16,375 bases of DNA from Oscillospiraceae bacterium (GTDB lineage: Bacteria > Bacillota > Clostridia > Oscillospirales > UBA929): NCBI GenBank assembly GCA_031271325.1, contig JAISVY010000176.1:1-16375 (forward strand), written 5' to 3'. A program made the translations under genes and the position numbers. Positions 7,152-13,485 of this stretch are shown in pieces; the first letter of the stretch is position 1; each line of letters starts with the position of its first letter. The notes beneath the pieces were generated by a model. It was given only the letters and a program-made list of their open reading frames with translations. It searched no databases and was not told where the DNA came from.

Positions 7152-7339
7152 TCTAAAAAACCTCACGCTCTTTAACAGTGAACAACGAACAGATAACAGA
7201 TAACAATTTGGAACGAGAGAAACGGTCTAACCGTCTGACGATTATCTGTACACTGTAAACTGTTAACTGCTACGAGCCGACTGCTCGCAAGCGCTCCGTT
7301 TGTCCGCCGTTGGCGGACGTGAGGTTTTTAGAGCTTCTC
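7152..7339. repeat. Copy C of dispersed repeat: nested inverted-repeat element upstream of tyrA
   Basis: The outer arms TCTAAAAAACCTCACG (7152-7167) and CGTGAGGTTTTTAGA (7318-7332) are inverted repeats differing by one A. Inside, 7174-7197 and the reverse complement of 7241-7264 match at 18 of 24 positions by hand alignment. A perfect ACGGT-CTA-ACCGT hairpin lies at the centre (7222-7234). A perfect 7-base-stem hairpin GTCCGCC-GTT-GGCGGAC lies at 7302-7318, and AGATAAC is tandemly repeated at 7191-7204. The right end continues GAGCTTCT, as in the other copies. No ORF is inside. It looks like a miniature non-coding element; its mobility is unproven. It fills most of the tyrA-ferritin gap, and no convincing tyrA promoter was recognised there. 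Confidence 0.7.
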
Positions 7340-7382
7340 AATCGTAGAAATCCCGCATATATTGTAGCGGGGTGATGGTTGA

Positions 7383-7778
7383 ATGACGCAGGAATGGCTG
7401 AAAGAGGCAATCTCAGGCGAACGCAACGCCATAGCGATGTATCAGAATATGAAAATGCTGACCGGCGACCAAGAACACTTGGAAACCCTCGGCAGAATCA
7501 TTGAGGATGAGGAAACGCACCTGCTGGGGTTGGAGGGGCTGCTTCGCCGGGGGAAACCGGGCGGTGAAAGCCCTGTTACCGAAAGCGATTTGGGCTGTGT
7601 CTTTACCGAATGCCTTCGCCGCGCCATCGGAAAAGAGCTGGAGACAGAAATGCTGTACCGCTCGGCGTATGTTTCAGACGGCAGCGAGTTTTTCTTTAAC
7701 GCGATGACCGACGAAAACGCCCACGCGGTGCTGTTAAACCGTATGTATACGCGGGAGGTGGAGAAGCGGCTGCTGTAG
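7383..7778 (+). CDS. Ferritin-like (rubrerythrin-type) diiron four-helix protein
   Basis: This 131-residue protein has the ligand pattern of a ferritin-like diiron site: E13 followed seven residues later by Y20, E43xxH46 in helix 2, E85...Y92 (or E89...Y96) in helix 3, and E111xxH114 in helix 4. The two ExxH motifs and the twin E-x6-Y spacing show the internal duplication of this fold. There is no rubredoxin or other C-terminal iron domain, so it resembles short stand-alone rubrerythrin-like proteins. Members act in peroxide reduction, iron handling or metal-dependent oxidation; the specific activity cannot be told. ATG 7383 follows GGGGTGAT at about 5 bases. It is transcribed alone, divergent from tyrA and convergent with folC. 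A C-terminal stretch of the gene takes part in a direct repeat with 7853-7877. Confidence 0.75.
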   Translation: MTQEWLKEAISGERNAIAMYQNMKMLTGDQEHLETLGRIIEDEETHLLGLEGLLRRGKPGGESPVTESDLGCVFTECLRRAIGKELETEMLYRSAYVSDGSEFFFNAMTDENAHAVLLNRMYTREVEKRLL

Positions 7779-7875
7779 AGGCAGGGTTTTTGCCGCCAGC
7801 CGATTCTGCCGCCTGTTACCTTCGGGCGGGATGACCCCGCCCCTGCGGAGATGCGGCTGCTGCAGAGACGGCGTT
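7779..7875. other. Convergent spacer with GC hairpin and half of a direct repeat
   Basis: The spacer lies between the ferritin-like gene and folC. GGGCGGG-ATGAC-CCCGCCC (7824-7842) is a perfect 7-base-pair hairpin but lacks a T tract on either strand. CCCGCCCCTGC (7836-7846) is the exact reverse complement of GCAGGGGCGGG at 15779-15789 in the aldo/keto reductase insert. GCGGCTGCTGCAGAGACGGC at 7853-7872 repeats GCGGCTGCTGTAGAGGCAGG at 7766-7785 with a few differences. Confidence 0.5.
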
Positions 7876-9255
7876 TTACAAACCCTTCAGCATCGCCCGC
7901 TTCGCGTCGCCGATCATATACAGCGAGCCGCACGCCAGCACGACATCGTCGGGGGCTGCCAGTTCGAGGGCGCGTTTCACCGCCGCGCCCACGTCGGGAA
8001 TCACTTCCCGGTGCGTCCCCCGGCAGGCCGCCGCCAGCACGGCGGCGGGCAGCGGGTGCATATCCCGGAACTCGGTCGCGATGAAGTGCGCCGAGCGCTT
8101 CGCGAGCATCGGGGCGCATAGATCGTACCGCTTATCCTCGCTCATCGCCATTACGGTGATGAGTTTTTTGCCGCAGAGCAGGCTGTCGATCACGCCGCAC
8201 AGCACCGAAACGGCGTCGGTGTTGTGCGCGCCGTCGATGATGCAGAGCGGACCGCGTTTGTCATGGTTGTAAAGGTCGCCGGTTGTCATCTGTTCGGGCG
8301 CGGCGCGGCGGTGCGCCTTGCGCACGATCTCCAGCCGCCCGTTCCATTTGGCGGATAAAAGCCCGGTCGTTACGGCGGAACTTGGGATAGCGAACCCGCG
8401 GCGGCGCAGCGCGGTCACCGTTTCCACCGCCGTCAGCGCGTTCTGAATTTGGTGCGATCCGATCAAGCCGATGCCGTAACGCTTGCCTTTGTAGAGAAAC
8501 CGCGAACCGTGCAGCCCTATATTTTCCGCATACAGCGCCCGTTCTTCCGGAACGGTGAGACGGCAGCCGATTTCGGCGCATGTCTGCTCGATTACGCGCT
8601 GCGCGCTCGGATTTTGGGCGGGGCAGGAAACCGCGTCGCACCCCGGCTTGAGGATACCGCATTTTTCCCGCGCGATCGATTCGATGCTGTCGCCCAAGAT
8701 GCGGGTGTGGTCGTAGGATATAGAGGTGATGACGCAGACTTCCGGCGCTTCTATGACGTTGGTCGCGTCCAGCCGCCCGCCAAGCCCCACCTCCAGCACC
8801 ACGGTGTCACATTGCTGTTCAAAAAAATACTGTAAGGCGATAGCCGTCTCAATCTCGAATTTTCGCGGGGCGTCATAACCCCCTGAATGATTCAAAGGAT
8901 CGCTTTGTTCTCCGCCCGCTCTCAGGGAAAGGGTTTCGATAATATCTTTCGCTTTGCCTGCCAAACGGGCGATGTCTTCACGGGGGATCAGCCTGCGCCC
9001 GACCTGAATCCGTTCCCGGTAGTCTTCCAAATAGGGGGAAATGAACAAGCCGGTTTTGTATCCGGCGGCGCGGAGGATGCTCTCCACCATCGCGCAGGTG
9101 CTGCCCTTGCCGTTGGTCCCTGCGACGTGAACGAACCTGAGTTTCTTGTGCGGGTCGCCGAACGCGCCGAGCAGGGCGCGTACCCGCTCCAGACCCGGCT
9201 TGTCCCCGAAGCGGGCGGCGCGGTTGATATAGTCGATCGCTTGCGGGTATGTCAC
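7876..9255 (-). CDS. folC: Folylpolyglutamate synthase / dihydrofolate synthase
   Basis: The 459-residue Mur-ligase-family enzyme adds glutamate to dihydropteroate and/or to folate polyglutamates using ATP. It shows the P-loop HVAGTNGKGST (residues 43-53), SPYLEDYRERIQV (73-85), the LEVGLGGRLDATN block (154-166), SYDHTRILG (180-188), AREKCGILKPG (195-205), GSHQIQNALTA (266-276), NGRLEIV (305-311), IDGAHN (340-345) and GSLYMIGD (443-450). Two stretches look extra to the fold: about 112-131, between the Omega region and KFEIETAIA, and about 313-334, between NGRLEIV and PLCIIDGAHN. The GTG start at 9255 shares GTGA with the valS stop and has GGAG 8 bases upstream; the open frame further upstream is inside valS. 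It is co-transcribed with valS, a common pairing in Firmicutes. Whether it has both activities is inferred from the family. Confidence 0.94.
   Translation of the reverse strand: MTYPQAIDYINRAARFGDKPGLERVRALLGAFGDPHKKLRFVHVAGTNGKGSTCAMVESILRAAGYKTGLFISPYLEDYRERIQVGRRLIPREDIARLAGKAKDIIETLSLRAGGEQSDPLNHSGGYDAPRKFEIETAIALQYFFEQQCDTVVLEVGLGGRLDATNVIEAPEVCVITSISYDHTRILGDSIESIAREKCGILKPGCDAVSCPAQNPSAQRVIEQTCAEIGCRLTVPEERALYAENIGLHGSRFLYKGKRYGIGLIGSHQIQNALTAVETVTALRRRGFAIPSSAVTTGLLSAKWNGRLEIVRKAHRRAAPEQMTTGDLYNHDKRGPLCIIDGAHNTDAVSVLCGVIDSLLCGKKLITVMAMSEDKRYDLCAPMLAKRSAHFIATEFRDMHPLPAAVLAAACRGTHREVIPDVGAAVKRALELAAPDDVVLACGSLYMIGDAKRAMLKGL
8254..8319. repeat. Putative in-frame insert 2 within folC
   Basis: This stretch encodes residues about 313-334 of FolC, which are absent from the short linker normally joining the GR(L/M)E motif to the DGAHN motif. 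The segment is rich in Arg, Ala, Thr and Asn and contains the GC-rich repeat-like run GGCGCGGCGCGGCGG. The boundaries are approximate and rest on my knowledge of the family, not on an alignment. Confidence 0.3.
8863..8922. repeat. Putative in-frame insert 1 within folC
   Basis: This stretch encodes about residues 112-131, a Gly/Asn/Ser/Asp-rich segment immediately before the conserved FEIETA helix. The DNA is visibly less GC-rich than its surroundings, and CCCTGA (8881-8886) and TCAGGG (8922-8927) bracket its centre as inverted repeats. Calling it an inserted element is inference. Confidence 0.35.
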
Positions 9256-11912
9256 GACAACCGCTCCATCCGTTCTTTCAGTTCCGCGAGGCGTTCGCGC
9301 TCCCGCGACACGACGCGTTCGGGAGCTTTTTCGGTGAAGCCGGGATTGTTTAGTTTGATTTCCAGCACCTTGATCTCGGTTTCCACAGACAACCGCTCTT
9401 TTTGACGGCGCTCGCGTTCGGCTGCGATGTCCACCAGTTCGTCCAGCGGCAGTGTGATTACCGCGCCGGAGGTGACAATCCGCACAAGCCCCTCGCCGCT
9501 TTCCGGCGAAGGAGTCTGCGCATCGTCGCGTGCGGGGGGGACGATGCGGATTTCGCCGGCGGCGGCGAGCGAGCGGAAGATCTCCGCATGGCTGCCGAAC
9601 AGCTCGGTGTGCGGCGTTTCGATCAGCCAAGCGGCTTTCTTGCCCGGCGGCACCTTCATCTCGTTGCGGCGCGCACGCACCGCGCGGACGGTATCCATCA
9701 GCAGCTCGGTTTGCGCCGCCTCATGCTCGAACCGCAGCCGGTGTTCGGGGCTTGGCCAGCGGGCGGCGATCAATGCCGCGCCTTCTCTCACGCCGCCCGG
9801 AAGGCATTGCCAGATTTCCTCGGTAATAAAAGGCGCGAACGGATGCAGCAGCCGCAGCGCGATCTCCAGCGTATAGCAGAGGATCTGCCGGGTCGCGTCC
9901 GCCGTCGCGGGGTTGCGCAGCTGCAGCTTCGCAAGCTCGATATACCAGTCGCAGAAATCGTCCCATACAAAGCTGATCACCTTCTGCGAGGCGAGGTTCA
10001 ACTCATACCGGTCGAGGTGCCCGGTCACGTCGTATATCAGTGTTTGCAGCTTGGTGACGATCCACATATCCGGCAGCGTCAGGCTGTCCGGCAGCGTCCA
10101 TTCGTCCGTATCGCCGAGGCTGGCCAGCACGAAGCGGGAAGCGTTCCAGAGCTTGTTGCAGAAATTGCGGAAATGCTCGCAGTGCGCGGGGACGAAACGC
10201 ATGTCGCCGCCCTGCAGGGTCGCGAGCGTCGCGAGGTACAGGCGCAGCGCGTCGGTGCCGTATTGCTCGGCCATCTCGAGCGGATCGACGCCGTTACCGG
10301 CCGACTTGCTCATCTTTTTGCCGAATTGGTCGCGCAGCAGACCGTGCATATACACGGTGTGGAACGGTTCCTTCCCGGTATGCTCAATCCCGGAGAAGAT
10401 CATCCGCGCGACCCACAGGTAAATGATGTCGTACGCCGTAACCAACACGTCGGTCGGGTAGAACCGCTCGAAGTCGGGCGTGTTGTCCGGCCAGCCGAGC
10501 GTGGAGAACGGCCAGAGCGCCGAGGAGAACCATGTGTCCAACACATCCGGGTCCTGCGCGAGGTTTTTCCCGCCGCATTTCGGGCAGGCGACGGGGTCTT
10601 CGCGGGGTACGATGATCTCCCCGCAGTCCTCGCACGTCCATACCGGGATGCGGTGCCCCCACCAGATCTGTCGGGAGACGCACCAGTCGCGCACATTTTC
10701 CATCCAGTGCAGGTACAGCTTTTCAAACCGCTCCGGCACAAACTTGACCCGCCCGTCTTTGACCGCGCTGATCGCGGGCGCGGCAAGCTTCTTCATCGAG
10801 ACGAACCATTGGTCGCTCGCCATCGGTTCCACCGGCTTATGGCAGCGGGCGCAGGTGCCGACGTTGTGACGGTGCGGATCGGTCTTGAGCAGATAACCGC
10901 CCTCTTCCAAATCGCGCAGCACGGCTTTGCGGGCTTCCTCGCGGGTCAGCCCGGCGTACTTGCCGCCGTTTTGGTTGATTTTTCCGTCGGTGGTCATGAT
11001 CAGGAGTTCGGGCAGGTTGTGGCGCTTGGCCACCTCATAGTCGTTCGGGTCGTGGCAGGGGGTAATCTTTACGACGCCCGCGCCGAAGTCGCGCTCGACA
11101 TAATCGTCGGCGATCACCGGAATCTCGCGGTCCGTCAGCGGCAGCAGAACGGTCTTGCCCACCAGCTTGGCAAACCGCTCGTCTTCGGGGTGTACGGCGA
11201 CGGCGGTATCGCCCAGCATCGTTTCCGGGCGCGTCGTCGCGACGACGATATAGGCATCTCCCGCCGGATCCGCCGATTCGGGGGATGTGACGGGGTATTT
11301 CACGTAATACAGCGCGCCCTCGGTGTCTTCGTATTCCACTTCGGCTTCGCTCAGGGCGGTCTGGCAGGAGACGCAGATGTTGGTGATGCGGTTGCCCCGG
11401 TAGATCAAGCCCTTTTCGTAGAGCGACACGAAGACTTCGCGCACCGCGCGGGACAAACCTTCGTCCATCGTGAAGCGCAGGCGGTCCCAATCGCAGGACG
11501 CGCCGATTTTTTGCAGCTGTTCGACGATCCGGCTGCCGTATTTCTCTTTCCAGTCCCACACGCGCCTGATAAACGCGTCTCTGCCCAAGTCGTGCCGGGA
11601 CACGTGCTCGGTCTTTCTCAGCTCCGCCTCCACCCGTATCTGGGTGGCGATCCCGGCGTGGTCGGTACCGGGCATCCAGAGCGTGGGGAAGCCGTCCATC
11701 CGCTTGTACCGGATTAAGACATCCTGCAGGGTGTTGTCGAACGCGTGGCCGAGATGCAGCTGCCCCGTCACGTTGGGCGGGGGGATGACGATGGTATAAG
11801 GCGGTTTCTGCGGGTCGCCCGCGGGTTTGAAGTATCCGCCTTCCATCCAAAACGCGTAGTTCCGCGCCTCCGCGTCGTTAGGCTGATATGTTTTGCCCAG
11901 TTCTTCCGGCAT
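9252..11912 (-). CDS. valS: Valyl-tRNA synthetase
   Basis: This 886-residue class I aminoacyl-tRNA synthetase charges tRNA-Val. PPPNVTGQLHLGHA carries the HIGH signature (HLGH, residues 53-56); GTDHAGIATQ (82-91), the editing-domain blocks ATTRPETMLGDTAV (225-238) and HDPNDYEVAKRH (287-298), WWGHRIPVW (417-425), and KMSKS (533-537) follow in order. Cysteine pairs at 180/183, 354/357, 427/430 and 443/446 suggest zinc knuckles. A charged coiled-coil arm forms the last 60 or so residues, as in bacterial ValRS. ATG 11912 is chosen because GGAGGG lies 7 bases upstream; a TTG further up is rejected. Roughly 16 residues encoded at 9486-9533, just before the arm, look extra. It heads the valS-folC operon. 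The leader is too short for a T-box riboswitch. Confidence 0.97.
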   Translation of the reverse strand: MPEELGKTYQPNDAEARNYAFWMEGGYFKPAGDPQKPPYTIVIPPPNVTGQLHLGHAFDNTLQDVLIRYKRMDGFPTLWMPGTDHAGIATQIRVEAELRKTEHVSRHDLGRDAFIRRVWDWKEKYGSRIVEQLQKIGASCDWDRLRFTMDEGLSRAVREVFVSLYEKGLIYRGNRITNICVSCQTALSEAEVEYEDTEGALYYVKYPVTSPESADPAGDAYIVVATTRPETMLGDTAVAVHPEDERFAKLVGKTVLLPLTDREIPVIADDYVERDFGAGVVKITPCHDPNDYEVAKRHNLPELLIMTTDGKINQNGGKYAGLTREEARKAVLRDLEEGGYLLKTDPHRHNVGTCARCHKPVEPMASDQWFVSMKKLAAPAISAVKDGRVKFVPERFEKLYLHWMENVRDWCVSRQIWWGHRIPVWTCEDCGEIIVPREDPVACPKCGGKNLAQDPDVLDTWFSSALWPFSTLGWPDNTPDFERFYPTDVLVTAYDIIYLWVARMIFSGIEHTGKEPFHTVYMHGLLRDQFGKKMSKSAGNGVDPLEMAEQYGTDALRLYLATLATLQGGDMRFVPAHCEHFRNFCNKLWNASRFVLASLGDTDEWTLPDSLTLPDMWIVTKLQTLIYDVTGHLDRYELNLASQKVISFVWDDFCDWYIELAKLQLRNPATADATRQILCYTLEIALRLLHPFAPFITEEIWQCLPGGVREGAALIAARWPSPEHRLRFEHEAAQTELLMDTVRAVRARRNEMKVPPGKKAAWLIETPHTELFGSHAEIFRSLAAAGEIRIVPPARDDAQTPSPESGEGLVRIVTSGAVITLPLDELVDIAAERERRQKERLSVETEIKVLEIKLNNPGFTEKAPERVVSRERERLAELKERMERLS
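9486..9533. repeat. Palindromic putative insert near the 3' end of valS
   Basis: This stretch encodes a Ser/Pro/Gly/Asp-rich run of 16 residues between the anticodon-binding region and the C-terminal arm. It contains the hairpin TCGCCG-CTTTC-CGGCGA (9493-9509), flanked by CC on one side and GG on the other. The residues do not resemble the usual strand-loop-strand of ValRS at this point. The boundaries are approximate. Confidence 0.35.
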
Positions 11913-11967
11913 TATGAATCCCTCCAATGGTCGGTTTATCGGATAACGGCAGGATTCCCCGTCCCGA

Positions 11968-11991
11968 CAGTTGACTGTTTGCTGTTAACTG
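11968..11991. repeat. Imperfect palindrome in the valS leader or transcription start region
   Basis: CAGTTGAC (11968-11975) and GTTAACTG (11984-11991) pair at 7 of 8 positions around an 8-base loop. It lies just downstream of the valS -10 box, so it may be an operator or leader hairpin. CTGTTAACTG (11982-11991) is identical to 7260-7269 in the repeat upstream of tyrA, so it may instead be a fragment of the same repeat type. Confidence 0.45.
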
Positions 11992-11993
11992 AC

Positions 11994-12023
11994 ATCATAC
12001 CATAGCTCTTGTAATTTTGGCAA
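11994..12023 (-). promoter_or_regulatory. Promoter of valS-folC
   Basis: On the minus strand, TTGCCA (12023-12018) is separated by 18 bases from TATGAT (11999-11994), preceded by TGG, giving an extended -10 as well. It lies 82 bases upstream of the valS ATG and overlaps the rightward promoter. Confidence 0.6.
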
Positions 12024-12026
12024 GAG
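12006..12026. promoter_or_regulatory. Dyad CTCTTG-N9-CAAGAG spanning both -35 boxes
   Basis: The perfect 6-base arms at 12006-12011 and 12021-12026 each contain the TTG of a -35 element on opposite strands. The dyad therefore centres on the overlap of the two divergent promoters. It could be an operator or simply the consequence of symmetric -35 sequences. Confidence 0.45.
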
Positions 12027-12037
12027 TATGTTATGCT
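12009..12037 (+). promoter_or_regulatory. Promoter of the small ORF-DUF4364-lplA operon
   Basis: TTGTAA (12009-12014), a 17-base spacer and TATGCT (12032-12037) with an upstream TGT form a good sigma-A promoter with an extended -10. The expected start site is about 12044, just ahead of the first ribosome site. Confidence 0.6.
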
Positions 12038-12094
12038 AAAGCCAAAGGGAGCTGAGGAATGATGGGTGCCGCCATTCACAAACGGGAGGGCAAT

Positions 12095-12241
12095 ATGACC
12101 GATTTTCAACACCGCGCCGTCATGGCTGCGGGTTTGGATATGCTGAACAAATGCGGAACGGCGGAAGACCTCGGGGAAACGAAAAAGACGATCTCCAAAC
12201 CCTGCGGTGACCTGACCCGGCCGGACAGCTCCGGGCAGTAA
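12095..12241 (+). CDS. Small hypothetical protein (48 residues)
   Basis: A short ORF lies between the promoter at 12009-12037 and the DUF4364 gene. The preferred start is ATG 12095 because GGGAGGG (12084-12090) sits 4 bases upstream. An ATG at 12059 would give 60 residues and has AAAGGGAG upstream, so it remains possible. The product is polar, has two cysteines (20 and 37), a probable helix in residues 3-22 and a basic/polar tail ending SSGQ; there is no signal peptide or membrane segment. I do not recognise a family. It stops 2 bases before the next start, which suggests translational coupling. The function is unknown; the ORF is supported by ribosome site, promoter and position only. Confidence 0.55.
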   Translation: MTDFQHRAVMAAGLDMLNKCGTAEDLGETKKTISKPCGDLTRPDSSGQ

Positions 12242-12243
12242 CG

Positions 12244-12759
12244 ATGCCCCGTTACGGATTTTCCGGCAGTCAGCCGGATATGCGAAAACTGATCTTAACC
12301 ATTCTGCGGCTGTCGGACGAGCCGTTGGGACCCATTGAGCTGATGAGCATCGCGCTGACCGACGACAACGCCGACTATTTTCTCTTTGCCGACGCGTTGA
12401 GCGGCTTGACGGAAGCGGGGCTCGCCTTGCGGGACGGTTCCCGCGTATCCCTGACGCCGAAAGGCGCGGAGGTCGCCGCCATTGTGACGGGCGAGCTTCC
12501 GGCGGCGCTTCGCCGCGTTGTCGCCGAGGGATGCGCCGCCGCGCGGGATGCGAACTTCCGCGCCCGCTGCGTCCGTGCGGAGGCGGCGGGGGTTGACGGC
12601 ACGGCGTACCTCAGCGCTTCGCTGAGTGACGGCACGCGCCCGCTCTTGGAACTGCGGCTGCAAACAAGCAATCAAAAGCAAGCCGAAAAGCTCGCGCGGC
12701 GGTTTGAGGAGAAAGCCGAAGAGGTTTTACAAATGATATGGGAGGTTCTTTCTGTATGA
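12244..12759 (+). CDS. DUF4364 family protein (winged-helix-like)
   Basis: The 171-residue protein matches the layout I know for DUF4364: an N-terminal helix-turn-helix of about 65 residues (MRKLILTILRLSDEPLGP..., with NADYFLFADALSGLTEAGL as the recognition region), then an alpha/beta C-terminal half ending in an AEKLARRFEEKAEEVLQMIW helix. Such proteins are widespread in Clostridia and are presumed DNA-binding, but no target is established that I know of. ATG 12244 begins 2 bases after the upstream small ORF. Its stop overlaps the lplA start (ATGA). The family assignment is from memory of the pattern and should be confirmed by profile search. Confidence 0.7.
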   Translation: MPRYGFSGSQPDMRKLILTILRLSDEPLGPIELMSIALTDDNADYFLFADALSGLTEAGLALRDGSRVSLTPKGAEVAAIVTGELPAALRRVVAEGCAAARDANFRARCVRAEAAGVDGTAYLSASLSDGTRPLLELRLQTSNQKQAEKLARRFEEKAEEVLQMIWEVLSV

Positions 12760-13466
12760 AGTTACTGGTGCATCAGCGCACCGAACCGGGTTTCAATCTC
12801 GCTTGCGAGGAATACTTTCTCACCCAAACCACACTGGAACTGGACATCTTCTGGCGCAACGCGCCGGTGGTCGTCATCGGGCGAAACCAAGACGCGCGTC
12901 TTGAGGTTGACGAGGAATTTATGCAGCGCCGCGGCATCGCGCTGATCCGCCGCGAGACGGGCGGCGGCGCCGTCTACCATGACCTCGGGAACGTCAACTA
13001 CACCCACATCCGCAACTACAACGGTCCGGTGGACTTTGAGACGTTCGCCGCTCCGATGGTGCGCGCCCTGCGCGCCCTTGGCGTAGACGCCTCCTTTGAG
13101 GGGCGGAACGACATTCTCGCAAACGGAAAAAAGATTTCCGGCACGGCGCAGACAGTGCGCCGGGGTCGTCTGCTCCATCACGGAACCCTGCTTTACGACG
13201 TGGATATGGACAACCTGACCGGCGTTTTACGCGCGGGCGAAGAAAAATATAAAGGGCGGGGGATTGCCTCCGTCGCGGCGCGGGTGACCAATATCCGCCC
13301 GCTGCTGGACATCGCCCCGGCGGTGGAGGGGTTTATCGAAGCGCTGACCGGCGTATGGGACACAGACGAGACGTATGAACTGACCGAAAAAGACAATGCG
13401 GCGATCGAGAAACTCAGGCGGGAGGTCTACGATAACCCCCGTTGGATATACGAAAAGATACGCTAA
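12756..13466 (+). CDS. lplA: Lipoate-protein ligase A, catalytic domain only
   Basis: The 236-residue protein belongs to the biotin/lipoate A/B ligase family, which activates lipoate with ATP and attaches it to E2 or GcvH lysines. Signature blocks are RRETGGGAVYHD (residues 65-76), NVNYT (79-83), GRNDI (116-120), KISGTAQ with the conserved catalytic lysine K126, and HHGTLLYDVD (141-150). Canonical LplA/LplJ proteins have about 330 residues; this one stops at NPRWIYEKIR, exactly where the small C-terminal accessory domain usually begins. ATG 12756 is chosen because it overlaps the DUF4364 stop and has GGAGG (12741-12745) upstream; an earlier in-frame ATG at 12738 lies before that site. It could be a two-part ligase needing an LplB-like partner, or an amidotransferase-like paralogue. 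Confidence 0.88.
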   Translation: MKLLVHQRTEPGFNLACEEYFLTQTTLELDIFWRNAPVVVIGRNQDARLEVDEEFMQRRGIALIRRETGGGAVYHDLGNVNYTHIRNYNGPVDFETFAAPMVRALRALGVDASFEGRNDILANGKKISGTAQTVRRGRLLHHGTLLYDVDMDNLTGVLRAGEEKYKGRGIASVAARVTNIRPLLDIAPAVEGFIEALTGVWDTDETYELTEKDNAAIEKLRREVYDNPRWIYEKIR

Positions 13467-13485
13467 AGAGAATAGGGGTGTGGGC

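Noticed and set aside
7191..7204. Tandem AGATAAC repeats as part of a CRISPR or iteron array
   Set aside because: There are only two units, with no spacers and no replication gene nearby.
7127..7382. Possible T-box or riboswitch for tyrosine upstream of tyrA
   Set aside because: The region is filled by the nested inverted repeat; no T-box antiterminator sequence was seen.
9256..9630. N-terminal extension of folC
   Set aside because: It lies within valS in another frame; FolC homologues begin with the TYPQAIDYI-type helix at GTG 9255.
9402..11717. Very long plus-strand open frame (771 codons) opposite valS
   Set aside because: It is an antisense shadow created by GC-rich codon bias of valS; the translation is rich in Arg, His, Gln and Val, with no family motif and no ribosome site.
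11913..12058. Possible T-box leader for valS
   Set aside because: The leader is well under 100 bases from its promoter, and no specifier loop or antiterminator pattern was found.
13396..13485. N-terminal extension of the parvulin-like lipoprotein
   Set aside because: It overlaps the end of lplA and would bury the signal peptide and lipobox; the ribosome site precedes ATG 13486.
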